Below are positions 37,922 to 44,447 of a stretch of 44,447 bases of DNA, in pieces (position 1 is the first letter of the stretch; every line of letters starts with the position of its first letter). The translations under genes and the position numbers were made by a program. The stretch lies in IMG/VR virus record IMGVR_UViG_3300043256_000246, positions 1-44,447 of that record. The stretch is one strand, 5' to 3'. This DNA comes from a virus. Under the pieces are notes generated by a model. The model searched no databases and had not been told where the DNA came from. It saw nothing but the letters and a program-made list of their open reading frames with translations.

Positions 37922-39714
37922 CAGGGGAACCTCAGTCTGTTCGGTATGCGAACGTACTGGTCGGTGTTCTGCCGGCGCCGGAGCTCGTATTCGATTTCCT
38001 CGATCGTGACACCGTCTTGGATGAGTTGCATAACGATCTTGCTGGGGCCTGTCTGAAGGTCTTGCACGGCGCTGGGCTCCACTTTTGCAATACTGACAGG
38101 AATAGGACGTGGCGTTTCTTTCCGACCGCCGCCGAGAATCTTGCCGAGCAGGAACCCACCAAAGCCGCCGAGTAGCCCGCCAAGCAACCCACCACCACCA
38201 ACGCTTTGCAAGATCCGCTGGAATGCCGATGTGACGGCTTGTTCCATCTGTGCGCTGCCCGAGACTGCTGCGATTGCCATATTGCCGAAGCTATCCTCGA
38301 CCGTCTCGGCCAGCGTCTCGACTTCACTGCTTGCGTCACGTGCCCTATTCTCGAGGACTCTTAGCCTGTTCGCCTCCTGCAATCCCTTGAGGCGCATCGC
38401 TTCGAAACCCTTGGCCGATCCGAGCCGGATGCCTCCCACGGTAGTACGACCGGCTCCTCCGGTGGTATCGACTACGCCCCGCGCCACGTCAACCGGTCCT
38501 GGACCGCCACGCAGGGCGTTTACGACCCTCTCAACGCTGTCGGCCGTGCCTTCAGATGTATCTTTGAGCCGGGAGATCCGCGTTTCGAGGAAGCCGAGGC
38601 CGATCTGGAGGTTGTCAATTTCGGCCGGAAGTGTCCGCGCCTCCTCGGCGAGCCCCCGCAGGAACTCGGCGCGACGATTAAAAGCCTCCGTTCTGGCACG
38701 AAATCGGAGTTCAGGATCTATTGTTGGCGGGTTGGCTCGTATCTCTGCAATCTCCGCTACGCGTGCCCGTTTCCCCGCAATCTCCGTCCGAAGCCGATCG
38801 GCGCGCGATTGGAGTTCCCCCTCAGGTAGTTTGGCAAAGCCTGCCAACTCTTTCCGGAGCGTTGCGTTCGTCAGGCCCGCCAAATCAAAGAGCGTGGTGA
38901 TGAACCCTGCCACCCGCGCCGTCGCCGCTTCGGCTTTGCCCGCTAGTTCCTCGAAGAGCGGTAACAGCTGCTCAAGAACGGGAATCAGATCAGTCGAGAG
39001 CTGGTTGAACTGATCCCCGAACGCCGCTTTGACCCGCTTGGCGGTGTTCTCGGCAGAGTTCTGTGTCCGGTTTAGGTCCCCAACGGCCTTCCCGGCCCGC
39101 TCCGTAATCAGTTGGAGCGACGCCGTGGCCTTCTCCTGGTTGGTGAGAGCCGCTGCGGAGGTCTTGCCGCTCAGTGCCAGGGCCCGCGTCTTGACGTCCA
39201 CATCTAGGAGTACAATGCCGAGTCGCTTGAGCATTTCCCGCTCACCGGTCAACGCCGCTTGGATTGCCCGGGCGGTTTCAGCAGTGGGAATGTTGTTGAA
39301 CGATCCGAGATCCCCAGCCAGCCGGAGAACGGCCTCAGAGAATTCCGCACTGGCCTCTGTGCTGAACCCCAATCCCTGAACGATCGAGCCGGTGGTGGCA
39401 AGCAAGGCTTGGCCAGTAGTCTCGGTGAGGCCGGCCGTCCGGGCGAATTCCTTGTTGAAGGCCTCCATCCGTTCGGCGGATTCACCGAACACGGTGTTGA
39501 ACTTCGACTGCGTCTCGAGTACGCCGGCACCAGCGTCGAATATCTTCTTGAAGACGAACACGAGCCCGCCGGCGCTCGCGATGACGGTCAAGAAGGCCCT
39601 CCGGAGCCCTGCTGCGGAAATACCTACACGCTTGAGCCCGCCTGCGACGCGGGAAAAGACCCGTGAGGCGAAATCCTTCGCCCGGATGATGATCGAGACT
39701 TGTTCAGCCGGCAT
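37921..39714 (-). CDS. Tape measure protein
   Basis: The 597-residue protein begins MPAEQVSIIIRAKDFASRVF, then a hydrophobic stretch (LTVIASAGGLVFVFKKIFDA), then long helices with LLATTGSIVQGLGFSTEASA and AIQAALTGEREMLKRLGIVL, all features of tape measures. At about 1.5 angstrom per residue a tail near 90 nm is expected. The C-terminal part contains a Gly-rich hydrophobic segment (GGGGLLGGLLGGFGGFLLGK-like). It follows the tail-chaperone gene with an 11-nt overlap. Confidence 0.88.
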   Translation of the reverse strand: MPAEQVSIIIRAKDFASRVFSRVAGGLKRVGISAAGLRRAFLTVIASAGGLVFVFKKIFDAGAGVLETQSKFNTVFGESAERMEAFNKEFARTAGLTETTGQALLATTGSIVQGLGFSTEASAEFSEAVLRLAGDLGSFNNIPTAETARAIQAALTGEREMLKRLGIVLLDVDVKTRALALSGKTSAAALTNQEKATASLQLITERAGKAVGDLNRTQNSAENTAKRVKAAFGDQFNQLSTDLIPVLEQLLPLFEELAGKAEAATARVAGFITTLFDLAGLTNATLRKELAGFAKLPEGELQSRADRLRTEIAGKRARVAEIAEIRANPPTIDPELRFRARTEAFNRRAEFLRGLAEEARTLPAEIDNLQIGLGFLETRISRLKDTSEGTADSVERVVNALRGGPGPVDVARGVVDTTGGAGRTTVGGIRLGSAKGFEAMRLKGLQEANRLRVLENRARDASSEVETLAETVEDSFGNMAIAAVSGSAQMEQAVTSAFQRILQSVGGGGLLGGLLGGFGGFLLGKILGGGRKETPRPIPVSIAKVEPSAVQDLQTGPSKIVMQLIQDGVTIEEIEYELRRRQNTDQYVRIPNRLRFP

Positions 39715-40387
39715 CGGGCTTCTTCCGATCTGATTGTTTCAACGCGAACTGCACGGGCGCCTTTTCTCCCGGATAGGCCATCTGCGCCATGTCGTGCTTG
39801 TGTTTCGTGACTTCCGGTGTCTCCTTGCTCAACCCAGAGCCCCAGCTCGTGGCCGTCGTGTTGTGGAGTAGTGCGCGCGCCTCGAACCGAGCGCGCCGAC
39901 CGACGATCGCGACGAAAAGAGGGTAGGGGAATTCAGGGTCCGGCGGTCCACCGCACATCACCGCGTACTCCGCGACCTGGTCGTCTATCGTGGGCGGTGT
40001 GCGTTTCTGGCTCTGTTGCTTCCCCTCCTCCGTCGGCTTGACCAACTGCGGCGGATCGGGGAAGAAAAGATCGAGCACCCTGAGCACCTCGTGCCCGCGG
40101 AGACGCGCGAGAAACTGCCGCGTCTTTCGATCGCGCCAACGACGCGGGGCGATCGCTCGAGGCAGTTGGGCGAAGACCTGCCAGGTGGCGTACGCGTCAC
40201 CTGACTTGCCTTGCTCCATATACCGGAGAAAGCGCATTGCCCACCGCATCGTGAGCGCACGACAACGAATCACCGGCCGATTCGGCAGCCGGATCTCCAC
40301 GGCATCGTACGAGTCGTAGCAGGCGGTGTCAGACACGCCAAAGCCTCCCACAGATTGCGATTCGGAGATGTTGGGCGACCCTGCCAC
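39704..40387 (-). CDS. Tail assembly chaperone, apparently without frameshift
   Basis: The 227-residue product lies between the tail tube and tape-measure genes, the place of the G/GT chaperone pair. The first part (EIRLPNRPVIRCRALTMRWA, RGHEVLRVLDLFFPDP) and the second (TIDDQVAEYAVMCGGPPDPE, FEARALLHNTTATSWGSGLS) are in one frame, so the long form is made directly. I see no obvious slippery heptamer. Function is inferred from position. Confidence 0.6.
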   Translation of the reverse strand: MAGSPNISESQSVGGFGVSDTACYDSYDAVEIRLPNRPVIRCRALTMRWAMRFLRYMEQGKSGDAYATWQVFAQLPRAIAPRRWRDRKTRQFLARLRGHEVLRVLDLFFPDPPQLVKPTEEGKQQSQKRTPPTIDDQVAEYAVMCGGPPDPEFPYPLFVAIVGRRARFEARALLHNTTATSWGSGLSKETPEVTKHKHDMAQMAYPGEKAPVQFALKQSDRKKPDAG

Positions 40388-40462
40388 TCAAGGGGCAGGG
40401 CTGGTAGGCTCTGTCTTTGCCCTCGGTCCACCACCAGCGGGAGGCTCATGGCGGACCGAGGG
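40379..40462. other. Two inverted repeats between tail tube and chaperone genes
   Basis: CCCTGCC (40379-40385) pairs with GGCAGGG (40394-40400), and CCCTCGGTCC (40420-40429) pairs with GGACCGAGGG (40453-40462). They fill the 92-bp gap after the major tail gene. They may attenuate transcription or protect the tail-tube mRNA. No T-tract follows on the minus strand. Confidence 0.55.
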
Positions 40463-40479
40463 TCCTGCGAGGTTACCGT

Positions 40480-41439
40480 TCAGTCATAGACAATTTGGAA
40501 GTCGATCGGCCGGTACTCCAATCCCCATGCGAAGAAATCGTCAAGGTTTTCGTGGGTCGGTTCGCTGACCAGGAACGCACTGGCGATCGCGAGGTCCGCC
40601 CGGTTGTACTGCGACCCGCCAACGGTCCAATCGATGGCCCGTGTGGTGGCGGCTTTCACGTCCGCGTAGGGGTCGTACGTTGCCAACGGAACAGTGGGAG
40701 CCGAGAGCGTCACCCGGGGATCGAAGTGCGAGAACTGGACTTCCGAGAATCCCGTCGCGTGGTTCCCGCTCGGCTTGATCACCAGATTCCCTCCGGTGGT
40801 GAACTCGCCCGTGACGATGTCCGGGTCATCCCATGCTCCGATCACGAGCGACATCCCGACGGCCGACTGCGGCACCTGGGCCGCAAACGTCTGGGAGGGC
40901 AGCGCGGCCACGGCCGGCGCGGTGTCCAGGAAGCCGATGAACTCGAACCGTAAGAAGTTGAGCTCGCCGGCGACGATGGGCCAAACCATCACACTCCGAC
41001 ACCCATTGATCTTGTAGACGTTCCCGGCGCCGTAGACCCAGAGGGTGTAGCTCTCGAAGCCACTGTTCTCTTGGGCATAGGTCCACGTCTCAGAGCCGGG
41101 CGTGGCGTCCACTGTCGCACTGCAACCCGAGCCGCGAATCAGCGGGTCGGCTTCAGGCTTGTCGCTGGCCGAGTAAGCCGCGCCAAAGCCGCGCATCTCG
41201 AGGTTCAACGTGCCGCGGACGATGCGACCCTGCGGGATGCCGGGCGCAACGGGCATCATCGTCCCACTCCGGACGTTCTCCCGGAGATTGGGCGCCTGGT
41301 TCTCGATCGTCATCGTCGAGAAGAACTCGTCGGTCAGGACGATCGAATCGTCGGCCGCCGCTGGCGTGGGATCGGTGCGATAGACCGACTCTATCTTCGC
41401 AAGGAAGCCCTCGATCCGAATAGGAGTGTCAACGGCCAT
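40480..41439 (-). CDS. Major tail tube protein
   Basis: The 319-residue product begins MAVDTPIRIEGFLAKIESVY. The segments RGTLNLEMRGFGAAYSASDK and SVMVWPIVAGELNFLRFEFI, and the beta-rich composition, are typical of phage tail tube subunits. It is followed by hairpins, then the chaperone and the tape measure. The start overlaps the preceding small gene by 11 nt. Confidence 0.8.
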   Translation of the reverse strand: MAVDTPIRIEGFLAKIESVYRTDPTPAAADDSIVLTDEFFSTMTIENQAPNLRENVRSGTMMPVAPGIPQGRIVRGTLNLEMRGFGAAYSASDKPEADPLIRGSGCSATVDATPGSETWTYAQENSGFESYTLWVYGAGNVYKINGCRSVMVWPIVAGELNFLRFEFIGFLDTAPAVAALPSQTFAAQVPQSAVGMSLVIGAWDDPDIVTGEFTTGGNLVIKPSGNHATGFSEVQFSHFDPRVTLSAPTVPLATYDPYADVKAATTRAIDWTVGGSQYNRADLAIASAFLVSEPTHENLDDFFAWGLEYRPIDFQIVYD

Positions 41440-41629
41440 CGTCTGTCTCCTTTGTGGCTGCTATCGGCGCAGCCCTTCGCGCCGCCCGTTCCGCAACGCG
41501 TTTGGGGTCGGCTCTCGTGACGGCCTCTTCAGTCCCCGCCACGCGCTCGCCGTTGACGTACACGCCACCACCGCGGGACCGCTTGGCTGGCCTCCGGGTT
41601 CTCTTGGTCTGCTTGGCATCCTTCGTCAT
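41429..41629 (-). CDS. Small basic protein in the neck region
   Basis: The 66-residue product (MTKDAKQTKRTRRPAKRSRG) is strongly basic, with GVYVNGERVAGTEEAVTRAD. It may bind DNA or be an assembly factor. Overlaps both neighbours by 4-11 nt. Not recognised. Confidence 0.55.
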   Translation of the reverse strand: MTKDAKQTKRTRRPAKRSRGGGVYVNGERVAGTEEAVTRADPKRVAERAARRAAPIAATKETDDGR

Positions 41630-42165
41630 GTCGGCCTCGTGTCGTGCACTTGGAACCGGATGATCAGCGCCAAGGTCAGGGTCGCATCCCCGATCTGGTC
41701 GTCCATCGGGGCGAGATCGATGTTGCGCAGGTTCACTAATTGAATCCCCGCCCGGGTGCGTGTGGCTTCATTGCCAACAAACAGGTTGTTGATCGAGCGA
41801 TACACCGCATCCATCGTGTAAAACGCATCTTCTTTCCCCGCTGCAGGATCCGAGTTGCGGACAGCGTACGCGATCGCAATCGGTCCCGATGTCGCTTTGA
41901 TCTTTCCCTGGCCCAGTCCAATCGGGATCGCAACCGCCTCCGATTGGAAAATCAACAGCGCCGGCAACGTCATGTCTTGCGGCGCCAGCTTCAATGCCGC
42001 GTTCCCATCCCGCGACTCATCGATGATCGTCGCCACGTCGGGCGGCACCGTGTCGCTGGTGTCCAGATCATCGGCGGTCATCGCGGCCAGCTCGGCGTTC
42101 ACACCATTCGACCCATCGTCGAGCCAGTCTTTTATGATCCGCATCGGGATCATGGCGAGCCGCAT
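41626..42165 (-). CDS. Tail terminator / neck protein candidate
   Basis: The 179-residue product begins MRLAMIPMRIIKDWLDDGSN. Beta-rich second half (LTLALIIRFQVHD) with SGPIAIAYAVRN resembles proteins at the head-proximal end of the tail (gpU-like). Position between the FII-like and tail tube genes fits. The assignment is by position and size. Confidence 0.5.
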   Translation of the reverse strand: MRLAMIPMRIIKDWLDDGSNGVNAELAAMTADDLDTSDTVPPDVATIIDESRDGNAALKLAPQDMTLPALLIFQSEAVAIPIGLGQGKIKATSGPIAIAYAVRNSDPAAGKEDAFYTMDAVYRSINNLFVGNEATRTRAGIQLVNLRNIDLAPMDDQIGDATLTLALIIRFQVHDTRPT

Positions 42166-42473
42166 CAGGTCTCCACGTAGACGATCTGCGTCATCCTGTC
42201 ATCCTCACCCTCAGGTTCGAAGTCGTGGACATACCCCGCGTTCCCTCCCACTGTTATCGCCACCTTCGTGGCGAGTCCGCTCAGACCGTCCTTCTTGATC
42301 AGCACGGTCTTTAGGGACCGCTTGATGCGCATGCCGTTCCCAGCAACCTCTTCCTGTTCGAGAACCGCCTTGATACCATCGACCGTTTCGTTCCCGATGG
42401 TGACGGCGACGGTCTCGCCCATCGCCTTGAGATCGGCCAGGACCGCCGTCACGTCATCGTCGAAGACACCCAT
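42165..42473 (-). CDS. Head-tail attachment protein (FII-like)
   Basis: The 102-residue product begins MGVFDDDVTAVLADLKAMGE and continues DGIKAVLEQEEVAGNGMRIK, KKDGLSGLATKVAITVGG, the pattern of the FII-like head-tail joining family. It would form the interface between connector and tail. It shares one base with the next gene. Confidence 0.6.
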   Translation of the reverse strand: MGVFDDDVTAVLADLKAMGETVAVTIGNETVDGIKAVLEQEEVAGNGMRIKRSLKTVLIKKDGLSGLATKVAITVGGNAGYVHDFEPEGEDDRMTQIVYVET

Positions 42474-42476
42474 CGA

Positions 42477-43202
42477 TTATCGCTGCCAGAAGCCGATCTC
42501 GACCTCGTACGATGCCGCACCCGATTGCGAAGCTCTCCACAGAACCAAGTGGTACGAGTCGCCGGGCCCCAGCACGATGGGCGGGCAGTGGATGATTCTG
42601 TCGAGTTCGGTTGTGCCCGCCATCACTGCACCCGAAGGGACCGGATCGCCCCCGAAGTTGAAGAGCAGAATATCACCGACCACCGGAATGACGGTGCGCG
42701 CGCGCTGGTGTGCTACGATGCGGGCTTCGGCACTGTTTGATTCCCCGGGCACGACCGGCCCAGCGAGTGCCAAGCTCAGCACTGTCGAGCGCGTCGATTG
42801 CGGATTCACGTTCACTACGGTCAAGGCCACCCCACCCGAACCCGGAGTGCGGTTCTTGTCCACCGTGTGGGTGGCGTAGTTCAACGTGCCACTCGAGCCC
42901 GCTGCCGTCACCAGCAGCTTGAGGTAGTCGAGATACACCCTCATGCCGCCGGCCTCTGCCCCGTTCTTCAACATCACGAACGGCTTCGCCGTGTCATGGG
43001 TGGTTGGTGCAGCGTGTCCGGCTTGCCCGGTGCCCGGCGTTGCATTGCGGGCCACGAAGTACCCACCCTCATCGGCCGCAACCCGCACCGAGAAGGGGAT
43101 CACGTACTCTTCACCGTATCCCGACCGACGAAGCGACTCGGTGTCGAGGCTTCCGTCCGCCAGTCGGATTCCGGGGAGAGCCCTTGAAACTTTACCTGAC
43201 AT
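42477..43202 (-). CDS. Virion structural protein, beta-rich
   Basis: The start at 43202 follows AAGGGGG. The 241-residue product has a first part with IRLADGSLDTESLRRSGYGE, then a beta-rich body (RVYLDYLKLLVTAAGSSGTL, ARTVIPVVGDILLFNFGGDP). The sequence resembles a capsid-surface or neck-whisker protein. Not recognised. The upstream 61 bp hold no feature. Confidence 0.55.
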   Translation of the reverse strand: MSGKVSRALPGIRLADGSLDTESLRRSGYGEEYVIPFSVRVAADEGGYFVARNATPGTGQAGHAAPTTHDTAKPFVMLKNGAEAGGMRVYLDYLKLLVTAAGSSGTLNYATHTVDKNRTPGSGGVALTVVNVNPQSTRSTVLSLALAGPVVPGESNSAEARIVAHQRARTVIPVVGDILLFNFGGDPVPSGAVMAGTTELDRIIHCPPIVLGPGDSYHLVLWRASQSGAASYEVEIGFWQR

Positions 43203-43263
43203 CTTGTCCCCCTTCAGTTTAAAGCTGCGGTTGTCCAAACCCGCACATCGTCTGCCTACCTGG

Positions 43264-44019
43264 TTACGCTACAGTCTTCCACCACGCCTTCACGTAATCG
43301 ATCTGCATCGTCCCGACCCCTCCACCGGTCGCCTTATCGAGCGAGAAGTACGGCTGCATCACCGCTTCGGCGTCCGTCAGGTTCGACATGTCGAACGTGG
43401 TGGCCAAGGCCACGGCCACGCCGTCGATCCAGAACCGCACGTCTGCGAGTGTGGTGAAGTCGATCCGGTAGATCTTCCACTGCGCGTTCGTGACGGTGAC
43501 GCCCGTGGATTTGTCGTTGTTGTCGTTCGTGGTGTCGTCGGTCTCGGCCAGGATCGCCGCACTCGCTTGGGCCCGGAACCACGCGTGTTCCGTGATTGCG
43601 TCTTTATCGAGGTTGTGGTCGCCGGCCAAGCCGAACACAGCCGCCACCCCCGACGTCGGCAGGACCGAGAACTTCACCCTCATCTCGATCTGTGCCGCCG
43701 CTTTGACGTTGATGCTGCGTTGGTCACTGTGGTAAATCATGGCATCCTGCGCCTGGCTGGTGCTCTCCATTGCCAGCTCCATCACGCCATTCGCGCCATC
43801 CGCAGTAACACCGATGGTCGGCGGGCCGTTCCCGACGATCAGTTTTGTCCAGGCGACCCCGTTTTCTTCGGAGCTAACGTTGGGGAGGGTGGCGAGCCCG
43901 CCAGCGCCCCAAAGAAAATGATCGATGTAAGAGACCTCTGCGCCCCAAGGAACAGTTTCGAACGTGGCCGTATTGTGTGCTTCGGCCATGTTGTTCCTAA
44001 ATCTAGATTTCTGCGACAT
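43264..44019 (-). CDS. Lectin-fold (concanavalin-like) virion protein
   Basis: The 251-residue product has a LamG/concanavalin-like sandwich: AAQIEMRVKFSVLPTSGVAA, VTNAQWKIYRIDFTTLADVR, RFWIDGVAVALATTFDMSNL. Such domains are used as capsid decorations or fibre heads that bind surface sugars. It is the gene nearest the tRNA and lies in the capsid-to-neck interval. Function is inferred from fold. Confidence 0.6.
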   Translation of the reverse strand: MSQKSRFRNNMAEAHNTATFETVPWGAEVSYIDHFLWGAGGLATLPNVSSEENGVAWTKLIVGNGPPTIGVTADGANGVMELAMESTSQAQDAMIYHSDQRSINVKAAAQIEMRVKFSVLPTSGVAAVFGLAGDHNLDKDAITEHAWFRAQASAAILAETDDTTNDNNDKSTGVTVTNAQWKIYRIDFTTLADVRFWIDGVAVALATTFDMSNLTDAEAVMQPYFSLDKATGGGVGTMQIDYVKAWWKTVA

Positions 44020-44090
44020 GATGCGACTCTTTCGATTTGGAAGCCCGTCGCCAGGTCAGTCGCCCGGCGAACTTCGTCGCTTCACCTGAA

Positions 44091-44162
44091 TAGCAGGGAC
44101 AGGATTCGAACCTGCGATCTCCGGGTTATGAGCCCAGCGAGATACCACTTCTCCACCCTGCG
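44091..44162 (-). tRNA. Initiator-type tRNA-fMet (CAT)
   Basis: The 72-nt minus-strand sequence folds as a tRNA: acceptor CGCAGGG/CCCTGCT, D-stem GAGA/TCTC, anticodon loop CTCATAA (anticodon at 44128-44130), T-arm with GGTTCGAAT. The anticodon stem carries three consecutive G-C pairs (GGG/CCC), the first acceptor pair is mismatched (C1 against U72) and position 11:24 is A-U, all hallmarks of bacterial initiator tRNA. CCA is not encoded. It is separated from attP by 15 kb and is unrelated to it. Confidence 0.88.
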
Positions 44163-44207
44163 CCGCACCCGGGGGCCGAGACCCCCGGGTGATTACCAAC
44201 TACCGAC

Positions 44208-44447
44208 TTAGACGGTCGCGATCGCCGGCAATCCGTCCGCGTGCCGCGGCTCGGACCGCTCGATCAACACTCCACCCAGTAGCGGGTCGTCCGTCGTCTC
44301 GTCCACGCTCAGGCGAACGCACTTGTATCCCGACGCCAGTAGCTGCGCGGCCGTGATTTCGATCTCGATGATCTGAGCCGATCCCGCGGCGGGCGAAACG
44401 CCTGCCGCAGCCGTGGCGAGCGTGATAGCCCCAGGCTTGGTCCCGCT
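44208..44447 (-). CDS. Capsid-associated structural protein, 3' part (same gene as 1-370)
   Basis: This is the C-terminal portion of the 160-residue protein that starts at 370. Bases 44321-44447 duplicate 1-127. The C-terminus reads VRLSVDETTDDPLLGGVLIE and ends with TAA at 44208-44210, 46 bp before the tRNA. The gene is intact once the circle is closed. Confidence 0.75.
   Translation of the reverse strand, partial: SGTKPGAITLATAAAGVSPAAGSAQIIEIEITAAQLLASGYKCVRLSVDETTDDPLLGGVLIERSEPRHADGLPAIATV
44321..44447. repeat. Right copy of the terminal direct repeat
   Basis: Identical to bases 1-127; see the left copy. It marks the circular overlap of the contig. Confidence 0.95.

Noticed and set aside
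42943-44211. Plus-strand ORF of 422 residues
   Set aside because: It is opposite two well-supported structural genes and the tRNA, is rich in Arg/Pro/His as shadow frames in GC-rich DNA are, and even translates the tRNA.

Overview
The window is a complete, circularly closed temperate tailed-phage genome. Bases 1-127 are repeated exactly at 44321-44447, so the unique circle is 44320 bp and one structural gene runs across the junction. The order small terminase, large terminase, gpW-like connector, portal, S49 protease/scaffold/capsid, neck, tail tube, tape measure, tail tip, lysis is lambda-like. There is no tail sheath or baseplate gene, and the tape measure is 597 residues, so this is most likely a siphovirus with a tail of roughly 90 nm. 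The DNA is GC-rich and starts are mostly preceded by good Shine-Dalgarno sequences. Two predicted secreted proteins, one with a clear lipobox, point to a Gram-negative-type host. I cannot name it; a Gemmatimonadota-like or other high-GC bacterium is only a guess. The attP carries the 3' half of a CAT-anticodon tRNA, so the phage probably integrates at a host tRNA-Met gene.

Layout. The minus strand carries nearly everything. An early leftward operon starts at a promoter near 26750 and runs to the integrase end at 15374. It holds small regulators, ParB-related proteins, a candidate annealing protein, an HNH protein, a DUF5131-type protein, a replication initiator with a candidate internal origin, a helicase-loader-like protein, many small genes, an Xis-like protein and the integrase. 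Its genes are chained by ATGA or TGATG overlaps, including two micro-ORFs of 21 and 26 residues. After attP (15135-15357) come a zinc-finger ORF, two DNA methyltransferases (C5 and N4/N6 type), more zinc-ribbon proteins and a set of virion accessory genes including a repeat-built fibre (9447-10793). The packaging/head genes follow (7875 down to 1, then 44447 down to about 42165), with an initiator-type tRNA in between, and then the tail and lysis genes down to 30330.

The only plus-strand genes are at 26782-30223: an XRE-type repressor, two predicted exported proteins, a coiled-coil/membrane protein, a zinc ribbon, a ParB-like protein and a basic protein of unknown function. Two 31-bp palindromic operator-like sites follow the repressor gene. 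A repeated element of 15-18 bp sits ahead of three of the genes. This block looks like a lysogenic-conversion or exclusion locus and is the least explained part of the genome.

Notable points: a single ORF encoding protease, scaffold and major capsid protein with a strong internal start; an integrase that lacks the box I arginine; a phage-encoded initiator tRNA; nine 24-residue repeats in a fibre; and iteron-like repeats in the replication initiator gene. All functions are assigned from sequence motifs and gene order only; no database search was possible.
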